Origin: Corynebacterium comes | Lineage (GTDB): Bacteria > Actinomycetota > Actinomycetes > Mycobacteriales > Mycobacteriaceae | Direction: 5' to 3' | Length of the DNA stretch: 64,000 nucleotides | NCBI RefSeq assembly: GCF_009734405.1 | Contig: NZ_CP046453.1 | Location: 2,232,001 to 2,296,000 of the forward strand | Shown here: positions 54,570 through 64,000 of the stretch, piece after piece | Layout of the letters: every line of letters starts with the position of its first letter | Numbering within the stretch: position 1 is the first letter of the stretch | Program-made: the position numbers and the translations under genes | Notes under the pieces: model-generated | Told to the model about the DNA's origin: nothing | Seen by the model: only the letters and a program-made list of their open reading frames with translations | The model's database searches: none

Positions 54570-55988
54570 ATGGAATCGCTGCAGAACGCACTCGACACAG
54601 CCGGCGGAATTGTCTGGGGACCGTTCATCCTCATCCCGCTGCTGCTGGGCACAGGCCTCTACCTCACCATCCGTCTGGGCGGCCTCCAGTTCCGCATGCT
54701 GGGTCGGGCGCTGCGCCACGGGCTGATCGACCGTTCCGACGCCGACGGCAAGGGTGACATCTCCAACTATCAGGCGCTGACCACCGCACTGGCCGCGACG
54801 GTCGGCGTGGGCAACATCGTCGGTGTGGCCACGGCGCTCTCTGTGGGTGGCCCGGGTGCGTTGTTCTGGATCTGGGTGACGGGGCTGGTCGGCATGGCCT
54901 CGAAATACACGGAGGCGTTCCTGGGTGTGCGTTTCCGCACCACCGACGCCAAGGGTGAGCAGTCCGGTGGCCCGCAGTACTACCTCAAGCGCGGTATCTC
55001 CGGACCGGTGGGCAAGACGTTGGCGCTCATGTTCGCGGTTTTCGCGGTGATAGCGTCTTTCGGTATCGGCAACCTCACCCAGGCCAACGCCGTGGCCACC
55101 AACCTGGAGAGCGCCTTCGGCCTCGACCCGTTCGCCTCGGGCGCCATCATGTTCGTCCTCCTGGGCGCGGTGCTGCTCGGTGGCATCCAGGCCATCGGCC
55201 GTATCACCTCCGCCTTCGTGCCGATGATGATCATCCTCTACGTCTCCGCCGGCATCGTCGTCCTGGTCATGAACGTCGCCGACATTCCCGCGGCGCTGGG
55301 TCTGATCTTCACCGACGCCTTCACCGGCACGGCCGCCACGGGCGGATTCGTCGGCGCGGGCATCATGCTCGCGATCCAGTTCGGTGTCGCCCGCGGCATC
55401 TTCTCCAACGAGTCCGGTATGGGTTCCGCCGCGATCGCGGCGGCGGCGGCGAAGACCTCCCATCCGGTCCGACAGGGTCTGGTCTCCATGACGCAGACCT
55501 TCATCGACACCCTCATCGTCGTCTCCATCACCGGCCTGGTCATCGTCACCACCGGCGTGTGGGACACCGGCCGCGAGACCGCCGGCGTCATGACCGCCAA
55601 CGCCTTCTCTGCCGCGCTGCCGGGTGAATGGGGCGGCACGATCGTCTCACTGTCGATCATCTTCTTCGCCTTCTCCACGATCATCGGCTGGTCCTACTAC
55701 GGCGAACGCTCGCTGGAGTCGCTGATCGGTCGACGCGGCACGGTCCCCTACCGCATGCTCTTCACCGTCGTCGCCCTCATCGGTGCGACCGTCGAGCTGG
55801 AACTCGTCTGGTCCTTCTCCGACCTGGCCAACGGTCTGATGGCGCTGCCGAACCTCATCGGTCTGCTCATTCTCTCGGGACTCGTGGCCCGCGAGACGAA
55901 GGCCTACCTCAAGTTCGACCCCACGCTGCGCGCCTCCCCGGAGGAGGTCGCCGCCTTCATGCGCGCCCAGGGAAGTGACTGGAAGTAG
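54570..55988 (+). CDS. Alanine/glycine:cation symporter (AGCS family)
   Basis: 472 residues, 11 or so transmembrane helices. Family motifs are GGLQFRMLGRALRH, GVGNIVGVATALSVGGPGA, SGGPQYYLKRGI and FSNESGMGSAAIAAAAAKT. Takes up alanine or glycine with sodium or protons. The ATG at 54570 is preceded by TACCTT at 6 bases. The crcB pair follows with an overlapping start. Confidence 0.93.
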   Translation: MESLQNALDTAGGIVWGPFILIPLLLGTGLYLTIRLGGLQFRMLGRALRHGLIDRSDADGKGDISNYQALTTALAATVGVGNIVGVATALSVGGPGALFWIWVTGLVGMASKYTEAFLGVRFRTTDAKGEQSGGPQYYLKRGISGPVGKTLALMFAVFAVIASFGIGNLTQANAVATNLESAFGLDPFASGAIMFVLLGAVLLGGIQAIGRITSAFVPMMIILYVSAGIVVLVMNVADIPAALGLIFTDAFTGTAATGGFVGAGIMLAIQFGVARGIFSNESGMGSAAIAAAAAKTSHPVRQGLVSMTQTFIDTLIVVSITGLVIVTTGVWDTGRETAGVMTANAFSAALPGEWGGTIVSLSIIFFAFSTIIGWSYYGERSLESLIGRRGTVPYRMLFTVVALIGATVELELVWSFSDLANGLMALPNLIGLLILSGLVARETKAYLKFDPTLRASPEEVAAFMRAQGSDWK

Positions 55989-56301
55989 TACGTTGCTTCG
56001 CGACGCCACCGCCGTCGGCGCCGGCGCCCTCCTCGGCGCCCTGGCCCGCTACGGGCTCGAGGAGTTCCTCGGCGCCGGGCTGCCGACCCTGCTCGGGGTG
56101 AACATCCTGGGCTCCTTCCTCATGGGTCTGCTGCGTCCCGGCGCCTTCTGGGGCCGCGGGGTGCTCGGCGGATTCACGAGCTTCTCCACTTTCGCCTGTC
56201 TCGCCGCCACCTCCTCCCCTCTGCAGGCGGTGGGCTATGTTCTGGCCACCGTAGTGGGCTGCGTCGGAGCGTGGCTGCTCGGGGACCGGTGGGCCCGATG
56301 A
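55975..56301 (+). CDS. crcB: CrcB/Fluc fluoride channel subunit 1
   Basis: 108 residues, four transmembrane helices, with the family motifs GALLGALARYGL, GVNILGSFLMGLL and GGFTSFSTFACLA. Exports fluoride. GTG 55975 overlaps the symporter gene; a TTG at 55993 with GGAAG 7 bases upstream is an alternative start. The stop overlaps the second crcB (ATGA). Confidence 0.9.
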   Translation: MTGSSTLLRDATAVGAGALLGALARYGLEEFLGAGLPTLLGVNILGSFLMGLLRPGAFWGRGVLGGFTSFSTFACLAATSSPLQAVGYVLATVVGCVGAWLLGDRWAR

Positions 56302-56639
56302 TCGTGTCTTTGCTGGCCGTCGGTGTCGGAGGCTTCCTCGGGGGCGTTGCCCGGTGGGCTCTGACGCTGTGGCCGGGGGGCCTGCGCGGAACCTTCGCCG
56401 CCAATCTCCTGGCCACCGCCGTCCTGGGTGCCGTGATCGGCGTGGTGGGCCATGGGAGCCTGTTGTACCTGGCTCTGGGTACCGGCTTCGCCGGCGCCCT
56501 GTCCACGTGGTCCACCCTGTCCCGCGAGCTGGGACAGCTGCTCAAGGAGCGGCGCTACCGGCTCCTGGCCGGATACGCGTCAGCCACGCTCACCGCCGGG
56601 CTGGCGATGGCGTGGCTGACGAACGCGCTGTTGCTCTAA
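56298..56639 (+). CDS. crcB: CrcB/Fluc fluoride channel subunit 2
   Basis: 113 residues with GGFLGGVARWAL, FAANLLATAVLG and GTGFAGALSTWSTLSREL. Adjacent paralogous pairs often form heterodimeric channels. The last 30 codons and stop are repeated downstream of the insertion element, so this copy stays complete. Confidence 0.9.
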   Translation: MIVSLLAVGVGGFLGGVARWALTLWPGGLRGTFAANLLATAVLGAVIGVVGHGSLLYLALGTGFAGALSTWSTLSRELGQLLKERRYRLLAGYASATLTAGLAMAWLTNALLL

Positions 56640-56641
56640 CC
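56549..56641 (+). repeat. 93-bp direct repeat, left copy (3' end of crcB2)
   Basis: Identical to 58318-58410. It includes the crcB2 stop and the CTA that is the minus-strand stop of the ABC permease. It fits a long target-site duplication (91-93 bp depending on which flanking C/G bases belong to the element). Confidence 0.9.
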
Positions 56642-58317
56642 CGACTTTGATCAAAATGACTTGAGGAAGATCATATTGACACGCTGGCCAGCACAGTCAG
56701 CGCGGTAGACGCTGGTTTTCGCGACTCAAGGGGGTGGGTTTCAGGGTGAATCACTAGATTGATTTTCATGAGCCCCTACATCCGCACCGTAAAAACCGCC
56801 TCCGGGGCGACCGCGGTGCAGATCGTGTACTCCGAAAAACGCGGCTCGAAGAACCTCACCCACATCGGCTCCGCCCACACCCCCGAAGACCTCGCGCTAC
56901 TGCGCGCCAAGGCCCAGCGCCTGGTTGACGGTGACCAGTTGAGCCTGGATCTCGCTGTGGACACCACCCCGGCCGGCACCGGTACGCAACAGGCTCCGGT
57001 ACCGGTGACCAGCGAAAAGGCGGGCCACCTCATCGACACGATCCAGCGCGCCTACCGGAAACTGGGCTTCGACGAGGCCACCGACGGTGACGAGGTCTTC
57101 CGGAATCTCGTGATAGCCCGACTAGTCCAACCCGGCTCCAAACTCGACAGTGTAGAAACACTTGCAGAGATCGGCCTGCGGTCCGCGAGCTATCCCACGA
57201 TCAACCGTCGGCTGCCTGTTTTCGCCACCACCGACTTCCGTGATCGGCTCACCCACGCATGTGCCACCTATGCCGGCATCGGTCCCGGGGTGCTCGTGCT
57301 CTACGACGTGACGACCCTGTATTTCGAAACCGACGAGGCTGACGAATTCCGCAAGCCCGGCTTCTCCAAGGAACGCCGCCTGGAACCCCAGATCACCGTG
57401 GGCCTGCTGTCGGACGCCTCCGGATTCCCCTTGTCGGTCGGCGCGTTCGAGGGCAACATGGCCGAAACCCGCACGATGCTGCCCATGATCCACACGTTCC
57501 AGGAGTCATTCAACGTCGATGACATCACCGTCGTCGCGGATGCCGGGATGTTCTCCTCCGGCAACAAGAAGGCCATCGTCGACGCCGGGTTGCACTACAT
57601 CCTCGGGACAAAGTTCACGGACGTTCCCTACCCGGTGGCGCAGTGGCGCAAGAACAACCCCGGCCAGGACTACATGGACAAACAGATCTGGGCCTACGCC
57701 GACCGGACGGGGCGCGGCCCCGACGGCGTCCCGCACTCGATGACCTACTACCAGTACTCCTGGGACCGGGCACGGCGCACGCTCAAGGGCATCGATGAGC
57801 AGGTCGCGAAGGCAGAGAAGGCCGTCGCGGGCAAGATCCCGGTCAAGCGCAATCGCTTCGTCGATCTCAAGGCGCCGAACAAGCAGGTCAACTGGTCACT
57901 GGTCACTGGTGGACAAGAATAAGGCCCTGGCCGGGCTCAAGGGCTACGAAACGTCCCGGGTTGATCTGGCCCCGGAGCAGGTCATCGGTTCCTACCGCCA
58001 GCTGCTCAAGATCGAGAAAGCCTTCCGGATGTCGAAGTCCGATCTCAAGGCCAGACCGATCTACCACCGCAAACGCGACTCCATCGACGCGCACCTGAGC
58101 GTGGTGATGGCGGCGATGGCCGTCGGCCACCTCCTCGAGGAACGCTCAGGGTTGTCAATTAAGCGGCTGGTCCGCACCCTGCGTAAGTACCGAACCTTCG
58201 AGCTGCAGATCGCCGGCCAGACCATCCACGCCGCATCCCCCTTGCCGCCAGAGGTCACCGACCTGATCACCCGAATCGAGGCCGACTGATTACCGCACTA
58301 AATTGATCAAAGTCGGG
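56640..58317 (+). mobile_element. IS1634/IS1549-type insertion sequence
   Basis: About 1,678 bp with 15-bp terminal inverted repeats CCCGACTTTGATCAA (56640-56654) and TTGATCAAAGTCGGG (58303-58317). It is flanked by a 93-bp identical direct repeat. IS1549 is known for unusually long target duplications. The transposase gene is broken by a short tandem duplication. Confidence 0.9.
56768..58289 (+). pseudogene. IS1634-family transposase, frameshifted by a 7-bp duplication
   Basis: First part 56768-57922 (SPYIRTVKTASGATAVQIVY ... VLVLYDVTTLYFETDEADEF, DDITVVADAGMFSSGNKKAI) and second part to 58289 (IEKAFRMSKSDLKARPIYHR, VMAAMAVGHLLEERSGLSIK). At 57896-57912 GGTCACT occurs twice in tandem; removing one copy joins the frames as NWSLVDKNKALAGLKGY. 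The joined enzyme would have about 500 residues, normal for the family. Probably inactive as it stands. Confidence 0.88.
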
Positions 58318-58410
58318 GCGGCGCTACCGGCTCCTGGCCGGATACGCGTCAGCCACGCTCACCGCCGGGCTGGCGATGGCGTGGCTGACGAACGCGCTGT
58401 TGCTCTAACC
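58318..58410 (+). repeat. 93-bp direct repeat, right copy
   Basis: Identical to 56549-56641; supplies the intact stop codon of the minus-strand ABC permease at 58405-58407. Confidence 0.9.
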
Positions 58411-60969
58411 GGAGATGGCGTCCAGTGGCGGAGTGTTGGCCGCCCTGCGTGCCGGCCAGATAGCGGCGAGCACACCGACGACCGCAGAACCGATGAGCAT
58501 GACCACCAGCATCGCGAACGGCACCGAAATGGTGTCCAGGCCCTGATCCTTGAGCACCTCGAGGAAGGCCCAGCCCAGTCCCAGACCGATGAGCATGCCC
58601 ATGACCGCACCGAAGACCGCGATCTGAACGGCCTCCAGCGTGATCATGGTGCGGATCTGCCTGCGCTGCGAACCCACGGCGCGCAACATGCCGATCTCCT
58701 GGCGACGCTCGATGACTCCGAGCGTCAGGGTGTTGACGATGCCGAGGATCGCAATGATCACCGCGAGCGCCAGCAGTGCATAGAGGATGTTGAGCATCTG
58801 GTCGATGGCCTGACCTGCCATGCCCGCCATCTCCTCCGCGCTCATCACCTGGACGACGATGAATCCCTTCACCGCCTCCTCCAGGTTGGCACGCAGCTGA
58901 TCTGTGCTGACGGACCCGTCGGCGATGACTCCGACCATGTTGACCGTCAGAGCGCCGGGCGGAATCATCCCGTCGACCGATTCCTTGGCGATGATCATGT
59001 TGTTCACCAGGCTGTTCGGCTCGAAAATGCCGACGACCTCGATCTCGCGGGTCTCCCCTCCCAGCTCCGGGGCGGTCAGCGGCAGGACGTCGCCGACCGC
59101 CCAGCCGTTGGCCTCGGCGAATCCGGTTGACGCCAGAACACCTGGGTTCGTGCCCAGGTCCGAGGTGCCCTCACTCATCTCCAGGACCGCCATCTGGGAG
59201 ATGTCCCCGTCGATGACCAGGGTCTGGGCTACGGGGCCGAACTGGTTGGTCGCGCGGTCGTCGACAAGCACGGGTGCGGTGGCCATGGTGAGCACCTTGT
59301 CCACCCCCTCGACCTCCCGGACGGCGTCGGAGGTGCCGGCGGGCGTCGGAAAGCCGCCGGTCTGGGGACCGGAGAGGATGAAGTCGGCGGAGACGTTGTT
59401 CTCCACCACGTCAGAGATCGACGCCTTCATCGTGTCACCCAGCATGCCGATCGCCGTCACCAGCGCAACACCGAGCGTCAGCGCGAACGCGGTGGTGGCC
59501 GTACGGCGGGGATTACGGCGGGAGTTGGTCGCCGCCAGCCTGCCGATGGCCCCGAACGGCACACCGATGACCCTGCCCAGGGTGGGCACGATCGGGAGGG
59601 ACATCGCCGGACCGGCGAAGAAGAAGCCGACGATCACGCCGAGCGCGCCGACGCCCACCAGGATCGCGCGTGTTGACGTCGCCGAGTCCGCGAGCAGAAC
59701 GCCCGCCACCGCCGCAGCGACACCGACCAGCATGAGAACCACGCCGATCACCGTGCGGACCACCAGCGGCTGATCGGTCGAGGCCTCGGTCGAACGCATC
59801 GCCTCCACCGGTCGGACCTCACCGGCCCGCCGGGCCGGCAGCCACGCAGAGATGACGGTGACAAAGGTTCCGAGAATGAGCGGGACGAGAACCGCGGACG
59901 TCGACAGGCCCAGCCCCGAATCCGGCAGCGACATTCCCCGGCTCGCCATGAACGCCTTGATGGCGGCGACCAGACCCACGCCGGCGATGATGCCGAGCGC
60001 GGACCCGATGACGCCGACGATGAATGCCTCGAACACCACCGAGCGGGTGATCTGCTTCCGGTCCGCGCCCAACGCGCGCAGGAGCGCGAACTCCTTGGTG
60101 CGTTGCGCCACAATCATCGAGAAGGTGTTCGCGATGAGGAACGTACCGACCAGCAACGCCACCATGCCGAAGGCGACCAGGAAGTAGTTGACGAACTCGA
60201 GGGCCTGTGACAACGCCTTCGACATCTCCTCGGCCAACTTCTCGCCGGTCTCCACCTCGACACCCTCGTAGGTGTCCGAGAGGTGGGTGACCAGGTCGAT
60301 GTCGCTGGTCCCCTCCGCCGCGGAGACAACCAGCTGGGAGGTGGAACCGTCGAGCGTGTACCGCTCGAGGAACGCATTCACCGGCATGTACGCCGTCAGG
60401 GACTGACCCTGATCAAGTTCCATGTCGTACAGGCCGGTCACCGTCATGGTGTGCCGCTCCTGCGGATCGACCACGATCAGGGTGTCACCGACCGAGATGC
60501 CGAACTTCTCCGCGCCCTTCGAGTTGAGCACGATCTCGTCCGCAGCCTCCGGGCGTTCGCCCTCGGCCATGGTATTGGCCTCGCCGACCACGCTGTCCGG
60601 GTCGTACCACACGGACAGCGTCGAGGTGCCGCCGCCGGTCTGGATGGGTTCCTCATCCTCCGTGGCCAGGACCACGGTTTGCGACGCCGTCACATTGACG
60701 TCGGCGACCTTGTCATCCTGCGCGATCTGCTCCCGGGTCGCCTGCGGGACACCCGCCAGCCCCTCAGCAGGGCCCACGACTGCGTCGACGCCCTCGTAGG
60801 TGTTGCTCACCGCAGCCTTGAAGGTGTTGTCCAGGGAATTCGTGAACATGAAGGCACCGGAGATGAACGCCGTGCCCAGCACCACCGCCAGCACCGTCAA
60901 CGCCAGGCGCAACTTGTGCGCGGCGATGTTGCGCAGGCTGACCCTGCGCATGGTTGTGTTCTTAGCCAA
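58405..60969 (-). CDS. ABC exporter permease, FtsX/MacB-like with two FtsX units
   Basis: 854 residues from TTG 60969 (AGGGGG 6 bases upstream; ATG 60951 is possible). One N-terminal helix, a large extracytoplasmic domain, two FtsX-type membrane units (ALLRALGADRKQITRSVVFE; IGMLRAVGSQRRQIRTMITL). Works with the upstream ATPase in export or in cell-envelope work; substrate unknown. The stop overlaps the ancestral crcB2 stop and is preserved by the long repeat. Confidence 0.9.
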   Translation of the reverse strand: MAKNTTMRRVSLRNIAAHKLRLALTVLAVVLGTAFISGAFMFTNSLDNTFKAAVSNTYEGVDAVVGPAEGLAGVPQATREQIAQDDKVADVNVTASQTVVLATEDEEPIQTGGGTSTLSVWYDPDSVVGEANTMAEGERPEAADEIVLNSKGAEKFGISVGDTLIVVDPQERHTMTVTGLYDMELDQGQSLTAYMPVNAFLERYTLDGSTSQLVVSAAEGTSDIDLVTHLSDTYEGVEVETGEKLAEEMSKALSQALEFVNYFLVAFGMVALLVGTFLIANTFSMIVAQRTKEFALLRALGADRKQITRSVVFEAFIVGVIGSALGIIAGVGLVAAIKAFMASRGMSLPDSGLGLSTSAVLVPLILGTFVTVISAWLPARRAGEVRPVEAMRSTEASTDQPLVVRTVIGVVLMLVGVAAAVAGVLLADSATSTRAILVGVGALGVIVGFFFAGPAMSLPIVPTLGRVIGVPFGAIGRLAATNSRRNPRRTATTAFALTLGVALVTAIGMLGDTMKASISDVVENNVSADFILSGPQTGGFPTPAGTSDAVREVEGVDKVLTMATAPVLVDDRATNQFGPVAQTLVIDGDISQMAVLEMSEGTSDLGTNPGVLASTGFAEANGWAVGDVLPLTAPELGGETREIEVVGIFEPNSLVNNMIIAKESVDGMIPPGALTVNMVGVIADGSVSTDQLRANLEEAVKGFIVVQVMSAEEMAGMAGQAIDQMLNILYALLALAVIIAILGIVNTLTLGVIERRQEIGMLRAVGSQRRQIRTMITLEAVQIAVFGAVMGMLIGLGLGWAFLEVLKDQGLDTISVPFAMLVVMLIGSAVVGVLAAIWPARRAANTPPLDAISG

Positions 60970-60982
60970 CTGGTCCCCCTGC

Positions 60983-61774
60983 CTAGCGTTCGACGCCGGC
61001 CATGAAGGCCAGAATCTCATCCATTGACGGATCGATCAGCTCATTCACCAGCTGGCCGTCCGCCAGGAAAACCACCCGGTCCGCGTACGACGCCGCACGG
61101 GCATCGTGGGTGACGATCACCACCGTCTGGTCATCCTTGTCCACCGCGGTCCGCAGAATGCTGAGCACCTCGGCCGCCGAGTTAGAGTCCAGGTTGCCGG
61201 TCGGTTCATCGCCGAAAATGATGTCGGGGCGGGACACGAGGGCCCGGGCGCACGCCACACGCTGCTGCTGACCACCCGAGAGCTCCGCCGGGCGGTGCGT
61301 CAGGCGATCAGACAGACCCAGACGGGTGGTGATCTCCTTGAACCAGGCCTCATCCACCTTGCGGCCGGCGATATCGGAGGGCAGGGTGATGTTCTCTGCG
61401 GCCGTCAGTGTGGGCACCAGGTTGAAGGACTGGAAGATGAAGCCGAGCCGGTCACGACGAAGGGCGGTCATCTCCTTGTCCCGCAGGGTCGAAAGGTCCG
61501 TGTCGCCGATCAGTGCAGAGCCGGAGGTCGCGGAATCCAGACCAGCCATGCAGTGCATGAGCGTCGACTTACCCGAACCCGAGGGGCCCATGATCGCCGT
61601 GAACTGATTCTTCCCGAACGACACATTGACATGGTCAAGCGCAGTCACCGCAGTCTCGCCCTCGCCGTACTTCTTGTACAGGTCGATGGCGCGGGCGGCC
61701 GACTCCAGTTCCGTGGTGAGGTTAGGGGCGTCGTTCTCGAAGTCAGCGGGCGGGGTGGCCCCGTGGTCTGTCAT
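60983..61774 (-). CDS. ABC transporter ATP-binding protein (MacB/LolD type)
   Basis: 263 residues. Walker A GPSGSGKST, Q-loop FIFQSFNLVPTL, signature LSGGQQQRVACARALV, Walker B IIFGDEPTGNLDS, H-loop VTHDARAA. An unusual N-terminal tail of about 40 residues precedes the ATPase core. AGGAGAAG lies 11 bases before the ATG. The permease gene follows after 13 bases. Confidence 0.93.
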   Translation of the reverse strand: MTDHGATPPADFENDAPNLTTELESAARAIDLYKKYGEGETAVTALDHVNVSFGKNQFTAIMGPSGSGKSTLMHCMAGLDSATSGSALIGDTDLSTLRDKEMTALRRDRLGFIFQSFNLVPTLTAAENITLPSDIAGRKVDEAWFKEITTRLGLSDRLTHRPAELSGGQQQRVACARALVSRPDIIFGDEPTGNLDSNSAAEVLSILRTAVDKDDQTVVIVTHDARAASYADRVVFLADGQLVNELIDPSMDEILAFMAGVER

Positions 61775-61998
61775 GATGAAATTCTTCTCCTGAAAAGTGG
61801 GTATCGAAGATCCAGCGTAATCGCCCAAAGCCTACGAAACATCAGGGTGCCCCCTGATATTCGGGGTGAGCCAACCGTAAATGACCCTGAGAAACACAGG
61901 CAAACCGAGCACGTGCGCGCCGTCCCATTCGTCACCGTCGGGTTCAACGGACTCCACGGGCGGAGTGTCTTTCGTTCCCCCTGCGGGGGGTGGGGATG

Positions 61999-62076
61999 CC
62001 GAAGCACCCGCCCCCGGTGACCGTCACACCCCACCACACGGGTGGGGGGTGCGACCATCACGAGGACGGGTGCTCA
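61999..62076 (-). terminator. Compound hairpin after the rRNA operon
   Basis: Outer arms GAGCACCCG/CGGGTGCTT enclose a C-rich/G-rich stem (CACCCCCCACC with GGTGGGGTGTG). It lies downstream of 5S rRNA and is probably the rRNA terminator region. Nothing else is seen in 61775-62104. Confidence 0.5.
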
Positions 62077-62104
62077 AGGGTATTCAATTGTGTTCAATTA
62101 TTAG

Positions 62105-62223
62105 TGTCGGCGGCAACCTACTCTCCCACACCCTCCCGGGTGCAGTACCATCGGCGCGGGCAGGCTTAGCTTCCGGGTTCGGAATGGGACCGGGCGTTTC
62201 CCTGCCGCTATCAACCACCGACA
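62105..62223 (-). rRNA. rrf: 5S ribosomal RNA
   Basis: About 119 bases; complementary ends TGTCGGTGGT/GCCGCCGACAC and the conserved CCCATTCCGAACCCGGAAG loop on the minus strand. Ends are accurate to a few bases. Confidence 0.92.
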
Positions 62224-62379
62224 CATCCCACGGAACAACCCCCCCACAAGAGGGGGTGGTGTCCCGGTGATACGGGTGTGCTGTGTCAGACACTGCATAG
62301 TGGACGCGGGCAACACTTTGTCTTTCGTGCTGCTGATGTGTTACGTGCGTGACACACACCCCACGACGTGGGATGGTAT

Positions 62380-64000
<1,621 letters not shown>

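Overview
The window looks like a chromosomal segment of a high-GC Corynebacterium. The evidence is a single type-I fatty acid synthase of about 3,040 residues next to acpS, an actinobacterial cytochrome aa3 subunit I, a class Ib RNR cluster nrdHIE beside a GntR-type regulator, DUF3618 and holin-X envelope proteins, and many start codons lying 6-8 bases after a TANNNT hexamer (leaderless transcription). From memory, the order clpS-pncB-dinG ... serB-ctaD-gntR1-nrdEIH-rpmJ-nadE ... pgm-crcB resembles C. glutamicum. The species cannot be fixed from the sequence alone.

Layout. 1-5540: hexuronide catabolism (5'-truncated beta-glucuronidase, a GPH-type symporter fused to a cytidylate-kinase-like domain, ManD/RspA-type dehydratase, gluconokinase). 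5599-10297: nicotinamidase, an IS5-type element (copy 1), SixA-like phosphatase, DUF305 lipoprotein, DUF3618 protein, Bcp peroxiredoxin, TetR regulator. 10335-22919: AI-2E-type permease, then a lipid block (desaturase plus ferredoxin, AcpS, FAS-I). 23292-25152: three-gene envelope operon. 25363-26516: a long inverted repeat, tRNA-Leu and two small membrane proteins. 26575-33737: purU, rdgB-rph, an MBL hydrolase, murI, MarR, rhomboid, P1 peptidase, DUF2017, clpS, mostly on the minus strand. 33933-38873: CAP-domain protein, pncB, dinG-type helicase, an FNR-like regulator and an HMA metal-binding protein. 38873-39846: IS5-type copy 2. 39846-43746: PTH2-like protein, serB, ctaD. 44306-49677: gntR1-like regulator, nrdE/nrdI/nrdH with two NrdR boxes, rpmJ, nadE. 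49681-54379: fructosamine-kinase-like and PNPOx-like proteins, two tRNA-Ala genes, a DsbA/DoxX pair, pgm. 54570-56639: AGCS symporter and two crcB genes. 56640-58317: an IS1634/IS1549-type element. 58405-61774: MacB/LolCDE-like ABC exporter. 62105-64000: 5S rRNA and the 3' half of 23S rRNA, minus strand.

Connections. Nicotinamidase, nicotinate phosphoribosyltransferase and NAD synthetase supply most of the Preiss-Handler NAD route. FAS-I, AcpS, desaturase and ferredoxin form a fatty-acid neighbourhood. The FNR-like regulator ends inside a perfect TTGAT-N4-ATCAA box that sits about 41.5 bp upstream of the predicted transcription start of the metal-binding gene.

Most notable: (i) that FNR-type control unit; (ii) two IS insertions placed at overlapping stop codons of convergent genes, one leaving an identical 93-bp direct repeat, so that neither neighbour is broken; (iii) a transposase broken by a 7-bp tandem duplication; (iv) the transporter-kinase fusion; (v) tandem NrdR boxes; (vi) nrdF absent from its expected place. 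I did not find a clearly new multi-gene defence or metabolic system.
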